Assembly (NCBI GenBank): GCA_947034895.1
Contig: OX344765.1
Span: 34,539,001 to 34,603,000 of the forward strand
DNA length: 64,000 nucleotides
Origin: Rhytidiadelphus loreus
Lineage: Eukaryota; Streptophyta; Bryopsida; Hypnales; Hylocomiaceae
Direction of reading: 5' to 3'
Positions 1 through 9,384 of this stretch are shown one piece after another (the stretch's first letter is position 1; every line of letters starts with the position of its first letter). The notes below the pieces were generated by a model. The model had not been told where the DNA came from. It worked only from the letters and a program-made list of their open reading frames with translations, and ran no database searches. Both the position numbers and the translations under genes were made by a program.

Positions 1-225
1 GGTGCAGTCATTGTAGGCAAGTCATTTATACCCCCATTTTCTTGTAGTGAATCAATTTTTGCTTATCGATTAATTCACATTACATCATGAATTAGTTATC
101 CATCATCGCATTCATCCATCTCTGGTCAACATGACTAGTCACCAATCATCTATCTCTGGTCAACATGACCAGTCATCAATCATTTATCTCTCAATGCATT
201 CATCCATCAGAGATTGCGATAAGGG
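1..225. repeat. Short direct repeat in AT-rich flank
   Basis: A segment beginning TCTGGTCAACATGAC at 121 recurs at 155, giving two copies of an approximately 34-bp unit that both end in CAATCAT-type sequence. No coding potential is visible. The adjoining pseudogene on the minus strand ends just to the right. Confidence 0.5.
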
Positions 226-1030
226 TCATAACACTTTCAAAGCTTCCACAAACAAAGTGGCCATTTGCAATTGAGTCTTCATCATCATCTCCCTCCCCTC
301 TCTCTCACTATCTATAATCTTCTTTGCTAGTCCCAACTTCATCTTCTCAACCTCCAAAATCCCCTTTGAGAAGTCCTTAATGGTTGAGGCAATGGTCTCA
401 TCTCCTACAATCAACTTCCTCTTCCTCTTTCTTGCATTCTTGTTCACTTGTCCCTCACAGCTCGATTGATTCATTGACTTTGTGCGTGGGGACTGTGATC
501 CCGTAGCACTTACAATAGGGAGACGGGAGGAGTACCCGCATGTTGCCTTCATCATCATCATAACAACTATAGTCTTAGAATGTTGCAAACAAACTTCCTA
601 ATCAACCCCATAAGGCACACCATAAATCCTAGTTGTACCACCAAAAATCTTATAAAAAAATTTATACCAAAGAACCCATATAGAAGGTGGCGCTCCAATT
701 TCCTCTTGTTTGAGCTTCTCCTTCTGGTAGGTGCTCTTCATGCTAGTCCATTTGTCTCTAGTTTGTTGCCATGTTTGTTGAAGCTCTTTTGGAAATTGTG
801 CATTGAAGTCATTTGCAAAAGACACCCAATTCGCCTACTTGAATGGCTTGTGGTCGTACTCTCAATACTTGTTTGCACACATATCAACAAGAGACCTCAC
901 AATTGCATCCTTCCATTCCCTCCTCACATTTCAAGTACCACGAGAATCTCTTCCTTGAGTTCCTTGAGAACTATCACCCCCCTCGTCAGAAAGCATCAAA
1001 GCTAGCAACCTTCCCTTTGGGGTCTCCATA
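226..1030 (-). pseudogene. Decayed Myb/SANT-like domain gene (PIF/Harbinger-associated type)
   Basis: One minus-strand reading frame can be followed from about 930 down to 226. It is interrupted by three in-frame stops, at 862-864 (TGA), 835-837 (TAG) and 598-600 (TAG). The N-terminal part reads WKDAIVRSLVDMCANKY, then FNAQFPKELQQTWQQTRDKW, the spaced-tryptophan pattern of the plant Myb/SANT-like domain. It continues into the usual GAPPSIW and IFGGT segment. After the last stop comes a basic KRKRKL stretch and a charged helical tail ending ATLFVEALKVL. Genes of this type are commonly the DNA-binding partner of PIF/Harbinger transposases or domesticated derivatives. I see no transposase beside it. 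The stops make it a pseudogene. The 5' limit at about 1030 is approximate. Confidence 0.7.
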
Positions 1031-1760
1031 ATATCCACTGAAAATTGAAACCCTTATTCACTACCCTCCACCAAAATGAAATAACTTCACCATACAAAAT
1101 GCAAAACAACAAGGCACCCCTAGAGAAAGAAAACCAAAGGAGAGAGAAGGCAAAAAGAGGAGAAAAGGAGAAGAAAAAGCATGCACAACTACCACTTTAA
1201 TCGTACACCACATGCGCCCCAACAAGGCGGGCCAACCACAAACAAGTTTCAAGTGACAAAGTGGAAGGAAGGAGAGTAACTCCATGCAGTAACTCCCTGT
1301 ACGGGCTAATCCCTCATAGTTCGTGGGGTCCGACCTGTTGGATTTAGATTGCTCCACCCCCTCAAAACCGTCCCTCACGGCTCCATCTGACTGCATGTGC
1401 AAGGGCCTACTTCTAAGGTATGTGCACCCACAATAAAAGACACTTACGTTTGGATCAAAAAGAATCATTTTTTCCTAAACATTGGATTAGGTAAGACATA
1501 TACAATCTGAAAATGAAAGTCTATGAGAATTTAGTGTTGGTTTTTTAGTACACCTAGGGACAATACTTTCAATATTCATAACTTATTCATACAATATTCA
1601 AATAATGCAAGCTAAAGTGCATCAGAATTCTATTTCAAGTGCCAACAAGTTCTAGTAAGAATTATTTATGTTTAATGATAGTAAATATCTTCAATTGGAA
1701 TTAGGTCGGATTCTAAATGTGAGTGTTTCATGTGAGTAGGGAAAGTACCATTACATGTTA
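1031..1760. other. Intergenic, no gene seen
   Basis: A 135-codon minus-strand frame (1468-1061) starts well but has low-complexity hydrophobic content (FLLFLPSLSFGFLSL) and resembles no family I know. I treat it as chance. Confidence 0.4.
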
Positions 1761-2020
1761 TTTCAGGCCTCCGAGAGACGTTTGAGGGTTCTTCCCCTTC
1801 ATTGTTCCCCTTGCAGTGAAGGACGGCCAGCTGTTACAAAAAAAAAAAATTTTAATGTTTTTTTTTAATTCTTCAAATGCAAAAAGAAGTTGAATTTTTT
1901 TTCTTCCAGAAATGCGTTGGTAGCCTCTCGGCCACGTAGGACCGTTGAGGTGTCAAGCCAACAGTCACGTTCTCTAAGTTCTCACAACAATAGAATTCGC
2001 GGTCTCCCGGAGGCCCGAAA
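1761..2020. mobile_element. MITE with GGCCTCC-containing terminal inverted repeats
   Basis: The left end TTTCAGGCCTCCGAGAGAC is the inverted complement, with two to three differences, of the right end GTCTCCCGGAGGCCCGAAA at about 2002-2020. The element is about 260 bp, has no coding capacity, and carries poly-A and poly-T runs inside. It lies about 470 bp upstream of the DAD1 start codon. Confidence 0.55.
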
Positions 2021-2491
2021 AACCATCTAATGCTTGATGATTGGTTTCGTCCTTTCAAAGATTAAAATAGATTTTGGAAAGCCATAAAGTTGTCTCCTTT
2101 TTTTTTTTGTAAGCCTCTCCCTAAAAAATGACATTTGGGACAAAAATATAAATTTAAGAAAATCCTTTTCACATTTTGATACTAAAGTCAATGTTTTGTT
2201 TTTGAACACCTTAGTGTCAACAATGGTGTGAAAAGAAAAGAATTGAAGACAACATCCCCGCTGCAAATGGGGAACGACCTGAGACCGTGGAAAAGTCTGT
2301 GACCGCGGGGACATCAGAGACGGTCATAGTCCAGGAGGACCTGAGACCGTGGACGCCAGGCCTTCTCTCGCTCTCAAACGTGCCTTGCCTGCTTTCTGCG
2401 AGCAGGATCGCGAGAGTGTTTCCTCCGTTTGTGGAATTTTTTTCCAGAAACTTCCGAGTTCGATTTGCGTCATCGAGCGCAGCATTTCATC
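2021..2491 (+). promoter_or_regulatory. DAD1 upstream region and 5' leader
   Basis: Composition shifts to GC-rich from about 2260. There are repeated GACCGTGGA/ACCTGAGACCGTGGA motifs at 2281-2355 and a CT-rich stretch at 2360-2400. This fits the promoter and untranslated leader of the gene that starts at 2492. No clear TATA box was found. Confidence 0.4.
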
Positions 2492-4177
2492 ATGTCGTCC
2501 ACCGCCAAAGATGCGCGCGATCTCTACAATGCGATGCGCTCCGCGTACGCCAAGACCCCAGCCCGGCTGAAGGTACTTGTCGGTACCATTTATATCTCTT
2601 TTCGTATCACCCATTTCGCAGCTGGAGTGTTGATAGGATTTCCTAATTTTTTGATCGATGGTGCTCTTTGTGCCGATCGAGACATTGAGCAAGTTGTTTT
2701 CAAAATGGGGTTCCAGGGGATAGGGTTTTGTCACAAGTAGCAGTGTTCGCTTCCTCTCTTAAGGGGATCTTCGTGCGAAATTGTCACAAATTTCAGGATC
2801 CGTATTCTCCAGTAGGTGCTTGCGACGGGTTTGAGAGATGATGTCTTTGTGACGATGAGACTTTGAGCAAGTTGTGTTCGAATGATGTCCAAGGGTATCA
2901 AGAATTAGGGTTTGTCACAAGTAAGACTCTCTCAATGTGAATTGTGGTCGAAGCAAATTCTTCAGAAGTTTTACTGTTTAGATTCACTAGGAGATTCTGA
3001 TGATGTTTTTTTTACCATTCTGACAATGATCTTGGTTTTTGCAGATCATCGATGTTTATATTCTCTACGGATTGGTTACAGCATTCGTACAGGCAAGTTT
3101 TTCCTATATGTGCCTTGCTGTGTTTGTGATTTGTGTTTGACTATACTTAACCAATCAAATGGCTAGTTTTTAGTGTAGAGACTGGGAGGAGGAATCTCAG
3201 CAGGCTATTAGGTTCCTTCCTCAAGGCCTGATGCTTTGAACACCCCTTAGATGATCACCCCCAATCCCGCCTTCTGGTTGCTCTTCAAAGACCTTCATCA
3301 ATCACAAACCCTCTAGAGCAGTGTGAGTTGGGTATGTAATGAGGCCAGAATCGTTGCTATGTTGTGCAAGGGGAATTAACGGAAAAGGGGTCCCTAGGGT
3401 TGATCTCATTGACCTTTGTTTTTTATAAATTCAGAAAGTTTCTATCTCTATACTTCAGGTAGAAATTTTTCACCTTCCATGCCCTATGGAATACTGGATT
3501 GAGTACTCTATACTACTCCTGATCTGGATCAGAATTTAGATTGTTGACTAATATTTTTTAGATATTGGCTCTGTCTTGCGCAGGTGGTCTATATGGCAAT
3601 GGTGGGGACGTTTCCTTTCAATGCTTTTCTGTCAGGTGTTCTGTCATGCATCGGCACTTCTGTCCTTGGAGGTACATTTTTCCGAACTTTTTTTTTTTCA
3701 GATTTGGATTTCTATGTTACGCTTGTAGTGATGAGTCTTCCTTGGGTTCAGGGAGTTGCTAATATCTGCAGTTTGGCAAATGTAGATTGTTATTTGCCTT
3801 TCGTTTATACTATGTTTGTTATATCTTCATGGTCGCATTGGGTATATACAGGTTCCCTGCACACTAGAGCTCGGCTTGGGAAGTTTTTTCTCACACGGTT
3901 TTGTTGTTGGAACAGTCTGTTTGCGGATGCAGGTTAATCCAGCCAACAAGGACTTTAAGGTATTGTTTTTTCACTATCTGCATGCAGTGTTTTAACACAC
4001 AATATGATTCAAATGGTCATCACAAACCAAGTGCTTGTTCTGGTGGATTGGTTGTTCAATAATTCTGACACAGGCGTTCCTCATTGTATGCAGGATCTTA
4101 CTCCAGAAAGAGCATTTGCAGATTTTGTTTTGTGCAATCTTGTTCTTCATCTGGTTATCATGAACTTCTTGGGTTAA
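2492..4177 (+). CDS. DAD1: DAD1, oligosaccharyltransferase subunit (Ost2 homologue), five exons
   Basis: The product is a small membrane subunit of the ER oligosaccharyltransferase that N-glycosylates nascent proteins. Its loss triggers apoptosis in animals, hence 'defender against cell death'. Exons are 2492-2572, 3045-3092, 3584-3671, 3916-3959 and 4094-4177, which join in frame to 114 residues, the normal family length. Hallmarks are the N-terminal RSAYAKTPARLK, VVYMAMVGTFPFNAFLSGVL with SCIGT, VCLRMQVNP, and the near-invariant C-terminus PERAFADFVLCNLVLHLVIM followed by NFLG. Three hydrophobic helices are evident. The ATG at 2492 aligns with the family start. Introns 1, 3 and 4 are GT-AG. 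Intron 2 (3093-3583) begins with GC (CAG|GCAAGT), a GC-AG intron. The gene looks intact and is the rightward neighbour of a transposon relic. Identification is very secure. Confidence 0.97.
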
Positions 4178-4621
4178 ACTAGAGTAAGAGCCTCTTTGAG
4201 TGTAGCCTACATTACATTACATAGTGAGACTTAATGCAGTTTGTTTCTTCTACGTTAGAACATTCAGATGTTTCTTCCCATACTTCAACTGCGTATACCA
4301 GAATATTGCTACTCACTGACTTCTGATTCCGTTTCCTGTGGCGAAACTCTGATTTGAGTCTCTTGTAGTCAAGATACTGTTATTCTTTCCCAAAAACATG
4401 TATGCGTTGTCATTTATCACTATTGGACTGCTGTTGGACTGCTATTTGTTTGAGCTCAATCTGCCGCTATTTTCTGGTTTTGAATTGTGAAGTCTGTTCA
4501 GAATCATGCACTGCTATATCGGTATTATTGAATCACTCTTGAGCAGCTGAATCAAAAATAGACTCTCCATCTCTAGAATTTGGAGCTGTTCATTGAGCTT
4601 CATTGAAAGAACCGGGTGTTA
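4178..4621. other. DAD1 3' region
   Basis: T-rich sequence follows the DAD1 stop codon and probably contains its 3' UTR. Nothing else is recognised before the MITE target site at 4619-4621. Confidence 0.4.
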
Positions 4622-5147
4622 GGGCCACTTCACACTATGGGCGAAGGTCAAGAGGCCATGGGTTTCCACCAATCAAATTTCAAGAAACCCAAAGTTTGGC
4701 CTCTCGACCCTTCACACTAGAAGGCACAAGTCCGAAGGCCATCACCCTCCAACTACCTACATGGCAATAAATTGTCTACATGGCAACGGACTCTCAAAGG
4801 AAGTTTGGGTTGGCTAGAAATGAATGCCCAAACTATGGTCGAGAAGCCATCAACTTATGACAAAATCTCAACCATTAGATTGGTAGGTGGGAGTTCATTA
4901 TTAAGAGTTTGGACTTTGGGTTTGGGCTTTGGAGGCTTTACACTATGTCTGGCCAAGTTAAGAGGCCGTGGGAGTTCATTGCCAAGGGTTTGGACTTTGG
5001 ACTTGGCCTTTGAAGGCTTCACACTATAGCTAGCCAATTCCTATTATTTATTGCCTATTTATTGCTCATTTCTTTGGACTCTCAACAAAGTTTGGTCACT
5101 CAATGCCACGGCCTCTTGACTTGGACGGCCATAGTATGAAGTGGCCC
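4622..5147. mobile_element. Tourist/PIF-Harbinger-like MITE, 526 bp
   Basis: The termini are GGGCCACTTCACACTATGG and, at the right, its near-perfect complement CCATAGTATGAAGTGGCCC. Both ends are flanked by TTA (4619-4621 and 5148-5150). A GGG-type terminus with a TTA target-site duplication is typical of PIF/Harbinger MITEs. Internal subterminal repeats include AAGAGGCC and GGCTTCACACTA. No transposase is encoded, although a Myb/SANT-like relic of the same superfamily lies 3.6 kb upstream. Confidence 0.8.
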
Positions 5148-5830
5148 TTAGTAATTGGAGTGATGAGAATCTAAACTCTAAGGACTTGGTTTTGTCCCAT
5201 ATTCTTTTGCACTCTTTTTAGATTTTTTGACTACTGCAAAGCCCTGATGAGAGCTAAATGAGCAAAGTAAACCACCTGAATTTGATTGTATTTTGAGAAA
5301 AATATTGAAGGTCAAAATTACGATGAAGTCTCAATTGAAATTACAGGCTGTTATAGGACAAATACAAAGGGAATTTGAATACAAAAGTATGATTTACCTC
5401 ACAGTACAAATACAAAGGGAATATGGAATATGGAAATATGATTTACCTCAATTTCAAATTGACCCAAAAGGAAGAGGATTTTTTAAAATAAAAACATTGC
5501 TTTGGATGAATTTGGATGAGTCAATTCTAGGATTGGGTTTGGGTGAAGAGAACCATATAACTTAAAACAATTTCGTTCATTGTGGGGGTCTTCTTTTCAA
5601 GGATGCAAAAGGGACCCATGCCTCATTGGTAAACAATGTTAACCTTTAAACATCGAGGAGGACATCTGGCGTCCAATGGATGACAAAGAATCCTTTTATA
5701 GTAGGATGGAAGTGCAACTATTCATCTTCAAAATTTTGTTGTGAAAAGGGGAGGTCTTCTATAGTAGTATGACTTTCAATGAGTACTTTTTGCAATTTTT
5801 TTAAGGGAATGATTTACACGGTCACCCTTA
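5148..5830. repeat. AT-rich intergenic with a dispersed repeat shared with 47.6 kb
   Basis: The segment at about 5655-5830, starting near GACAAAGAATCCTTTTATAG, is recognisably similar to 47600-47770 (GTCAAAGAATCCTTCTATTT), including the GTGAAAAGGGGAGGTCTTC/GTGGAAAGAGGAATCTTGC block. It is an old dispersed repeat without coding capacity. A 90-codon frame at 5293-5565 looks like chance. Confidence 0.4.
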
Positions 5831-6152
5831 AGGGTTAAGTTATGTGTAGGTTCCCAGTTCCCCTGTGGCAAACTCGAAATCCGAGCCGTGCAAAGAAGAC
5901 CCCCGATCCCACGGCCATCCGCCCCCCAAAGCGTCCCTTATCCTCTTCCGCAACCAACCACACTCCCAGTCCACGGACTCTGAAGCACCATGACACCACT
6001 ACTCCCCCTTCGTCGCTTTGCTGCGGCACCCACGCTCCAGCCACGCGATCCCTCCGTCATTTCTTCACGTCAATCCTCACTCACTTCCTACGCATTGCCC
6101 ACACACTACGTTCGCAATTCTGAAGCAATTCTGAAGCAATTCTCAGGTTGCC
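5831..6152 (+). promoter_or_regulatory. Promoter and leader of the LHC-CcsA gene
   Basis: GC rises sharply from about 5850, in contrast to the AT-rich flank. The leader ends in three partial copies of TTCTGAAGCAA (6118-6142) immediately before the start context GTTGCCATGG. I could not place a transcription start or a light-response box with confidence. Confidence 0.35.
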
Positions 6153-8105
6153 ATGGCTGCAGCTGCCGCGACCGCCTGCGCTTCTCCCGCGCTCCTGGGC
6201 CGCTCCCTGCTGCAACTCCACAATGAATGCTTCGTTGGAAAAAACGCCGTCGGGAAGGGCAATCCCCGAGTCACCATGCGCAGCAAGCGCAATGTCAAGC
6301 GAAGGTCGAGCGACAGCAAGCGGTGAGCACTGGGGGATTCGTCACAGGGTCGTGGAATCGTGAATTGGAAATTCGGGATGGTTGCTGTTTCGGGAATGCT
6401 TGCTGAATTTTAGGGTTAGTGCTCATGGGTGTCAATTCGCGGTGCTGAATCTCTTCCAGGCATTGAAATGAGGGGTGTAGCAGCTACCGTGTTTGTATTT
6501 TTGAAATTGGGATCGAATTTGGGTTTGTTGGAGATTGCGAGATTTTTGTTTGGTGTGGCAGAGCAGAGGATTTGAGAAGAAAGGGGAATCGCGAGAGGGG
6601 TAGGAGAGGGGTAGTATTTTGAGGAAAGGAGAATTCAGGGTTGCCAGCGAAGTTGCGAATTGCGGAGTAGGAATTGCAAGGTTTGACATTGTTTGATGTT
6701 GAATGGCAATGGCAGGCAGAGTCAGATGGATAGGGCAAAGAGAGTAGGCTCGCTCTCAAGTGAAACGCCGTCTTATCTCTCGACGTCGGAGGAATTTCGC
6801 GAGAGTGGCTATGTCGGTGACGAGCGTGGCGGAATTGCCTTCGACCCGGAGAGCTTCACTCGGAATCGCGCCTTGGAGGTCACGCAGGGGCGACTGGCCA
6901 TGCTTGCGTCCCTGGGATGCATTACCCCGGAGCTTCTTTCGAGAATGGGCTTGGGGTTTGGAAATTTTAATGCTGGCCTCGGGGACGTGCAAACCCTAGG
7001 CGCCATTCTTGCGTGCCAGGTGATGGTCTTGGGAGCCCTCGAAGGGTTTAGAGGCGTTTTTAATAGCGATTCGTTCGATCCTCTGGGCTTAGCGACCAAC
7101 CCTGACGATTTTGTAACCCTAACTGTCAAAGAGATCAAGAATGGTCGTCTCGCTTTAGTCTCGTTGCTCGGATTCTCCGCGCAAGCCGTCGTGACAGGCC
7201 ATGGCCCCGTGCAAAACCTAATTGACCATCTCACGGCTCCCTTTTCCAACAACCTCGCGGCGTACGTGACGAGCTCCGCGTTAGGCGAGCCGCTACTGAC
7301 GCGAGCCTCGTTCGCCTCTCTGTTCCTCGCAACCCTAATTCAATGGGGGAAGCCTCTGTACATGAAAAACGAGCTTCCGAAGCTCGTCGGCAAGCTCGCC
7401 ATGGGCGTGGCTTACTCCTGCCTCACCGGCATTCTTCTCAGCCGATGGGCTTCGTCTGGACACTTACCCTTGAGCAACCTTTACGAATCCTCCATGTTCC
7501 TCTCCTGGTGCTTCTGCACGATTCATCTTGTGTTAGAACGGAGGACCGATTGGATTGGGATTATCACTGCACCGAGTGCGCTTCTAACCAATGCATTTGC
7601 AACGTTGGGAATTCCCAAGGAGATGCAGCAATCCACAGCGCTGGTGCCGGCATTGCAATCGAATTGGCTCATGATGCACGTCTCCATGATGATCTCCAGT
7701 TACTCCACGCTCATGATCGGCTCCTTGCTCGCCATCGCCTTCTTGTTTGTGGACACCAAGGGTGAAGACACTCCCCAGAGGTCGAAATTGGGGGAGCAGC
7801 TGGATCATTACAGCTACCGAAGTATTACGTTAGGGTTTCCTCTCTTGACAATCGGGATTCTTTCAGGGGCAGTGTGGGCGAATGAAGCTTGGGGCTCCTA
7901 CTGGAGCTGGGATCCCAAAGAGACGTGGGCGCTGATTACGTGGTTGGTGTTTGCCATTTATGTTCATACCAGGATGAACAAAGGCTGGCAGGGGAAGAAG
8001 CCGGCCATGGTGGCGTCAGGAGGGTTTTTCGTCATTTGGATTTGCTACTTGGGGGTCAACTTGCTGGGCAAGGGTTTGCACAGCTATGGCTGGTTCTCAT
8101 CATAG
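6153..8105 (+). CDS. ccsA: Plastid-targeted fusion of an LHC (chlorophyll a/b-binding) domain with CcsA, two exons
   Basis: Exons 6153-6322 and 6716-8105 (GT-AG intron of 393 bp, no intron in the CcsA part) give 519 residues. Residues 1 to about 42 are an Ala/Ser-rich transit peptide of LHC type ending RVTMR. Residues about 60-240 are a three-helix LHC domain. [21 protein letters not shown] and [11 protein letters not shown] belong to helix 1 (E111, R116). [16 protein letters not shown] is helix 2 (E166). FDPLGL (178-181 is DPLG) and [10 protein letters not shown] with [12 protein letters not shown] form helix 3 (E196, N199, R201). Residues about 250-519 are a full Ccs[31 protein letters not shown], the tryptophan-rich WWD motif at 446-461 ([16 protein letters not shown]) and the terminal LHSYG (H512). 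CcsA exports and attaches haem to apocytochromes f and c6 at the thylakoid (system II) and is normally plastid-encoded. The frame is open throughout and both halves keep conserved motifs, so it looks functional. Expression and import are inferred. Confidence 0.93.
6323..6715 (+). other. Intron separating the transit peptide exon from the LHC-CcsA exon
   Basis: The donor is CG|GTGAGC at 6323. The acceptor GGCAG at 6711-6715 restores the arginine codon and the frame into QSQMDRAKR. An alternative AG four bases downstream would break the frame, so 6716 is preferred. Confidence 0.75.
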
Positions 8106-8718
8106 TTTGTATTGTATTCATTGTTTCTGGTCTGATTCTGTAAAGTTTTGTGCCATATTTAGAGAGGAAATTGTAGGACCCCATTCAGTTTGGATTGTAG
8201 CAGGTGTGTGTGGAGTAGGGAAGGAAACGTGACAGAAAAACAAACTGCGGTGCTTCTTCTTTTGGATTTCTTCTTCGGCCTCGGATGTAGCTCCAATGGA
8301 AGAATGAGGGTTTAGGAACTTTCGGTTTGATCTTACCCAATTTTAAAAACTTAGGAGACGGAACGTATTGTTCTTCAAAAAAGGGGTGAACAACAAACAC
8401 TGACGGTGAGTTGTGGCTGCCTTGGATGTAGCTCCATGGGAGAGTAGAACTGATTATATTTTAGTGTAAGAAAAATATGACAGAATTTTGTTGGCATTGT
8501 GCGGTGCTTAGGTTGATCAATTCGTTTGGGACTTTGTGGTGAGTGTGCACTAGCAATTTATTTTATTGGAGAGCTGAGAAATTTTACTTCTGGTTTTCCC
8601 AATGCTGTGAACTTTTCCTGTGTCTTTCATAGCTTCTTTTGACAATTGAATTAACTTGTGCAGTCACCTGGCTTGAAAAGTTGGGGTTGAAAACGCACCC
8701 TGTAGTTTTGTGGGTTTA
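8106..8718. other. Intergenic, 3' flank of the fusion gene
   Basis: This holds the probable 3' UTR and AT-rich sequence. It contains a loose direct repeat (GGATGTAGCTCCAATGG at about 8284 and GGATGTAGCTCCATGG at about 8424). No gene was seen. Confidence 0.4.
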
Positions 8719-9129
8719 TAAGGTAGAAGGCTCTGAAATGGAGCAGGCATTAAGAATGGACCCTATAAATGTTATGAAATGGACAAATGGTAGTTCATAA
8801 ATTGACCTCCATAGTCATTGAATGAATCAAGGAAAAAAGTATTATTAATTGCAAGAGCCAATCGTATTCTTTGCTTTCCCATTTTTCTGTAGAAGTTGCA
8901 AGTGAACAATTTATGGAAGACCTAGGGACATAAATAGGGACCTATGACACAATTCCTTTGAAGATCCATAAGTAATTCAAAAATGCTTCAAAAAATATGA
9001 ATCCACTTGTGTTACATTCCTCTTCTTTTTTTCTGTCTGAAAAATGAGCTAGAAATATTTCCATTCAAGAAAATACATGAAAAAGGCAAATCGGCCCTTC
9101 GATGAGCCATTTCAGAGCCTCCTACCTTA
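8719..9129. mobile_element. MITE family B copy 1, about 411 bp
   Basis: The left terminus TAAGGTAGAAGGCTCTGAAA and the inverted right terminus (complement TAAGGTAGGAGGCTCTGAAA) differ at one position. The interior shares blocks, in reverse orientation, with the copy at 10369-10784, for example TTTATGGAAGACCTA versus its complement. The TA at each end suggests a TA-type target site. Confidence 0.75.
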
Positions 9130-9384
9130 GTCCCACTATCTACTCAAATGCACCAGACCCACTCCGTAGCCATCTTACTTGACAAATTCGGGAGATTTAT
9201 GGGACATCACTAAATTTAAAAGGAACATACTATTGCCAGTTGTGTAAAGATACTCTTCAAGTGAAAATCACTGTGAATTGCCAGTAAAAAAAAACTGCAG
9301 TGATTTCTATGGCAGTGAAACATAGACAACAATCATACTTCGTACTAAGGAGATTGTTGTTCTCATTTATCTACAGATTTTTAA

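Noticed and set aside
1061..1468. 135-codon minus-strand frame
   Set aside because: Composition is hydrophobic low-complexity and no homology pattern was recognised.
6693..6715. Start of the LHC-CcsA protein at the in-frame ATG at 6696
   Set aside because: It would lack a transit peptide. The upstream exon supplies an LHC-type transit peptide and a consensus splice junction in the correct phase.
6153..8105. Recent insertion of plastid DNA (NUPT) as explanation for the CcsA sequence
   Set aside because: The CcsA half has nuclear-like GC-rich codon use, no plastid flanks and is in frame with the LHC domain, unlike a raw plastid fragment.
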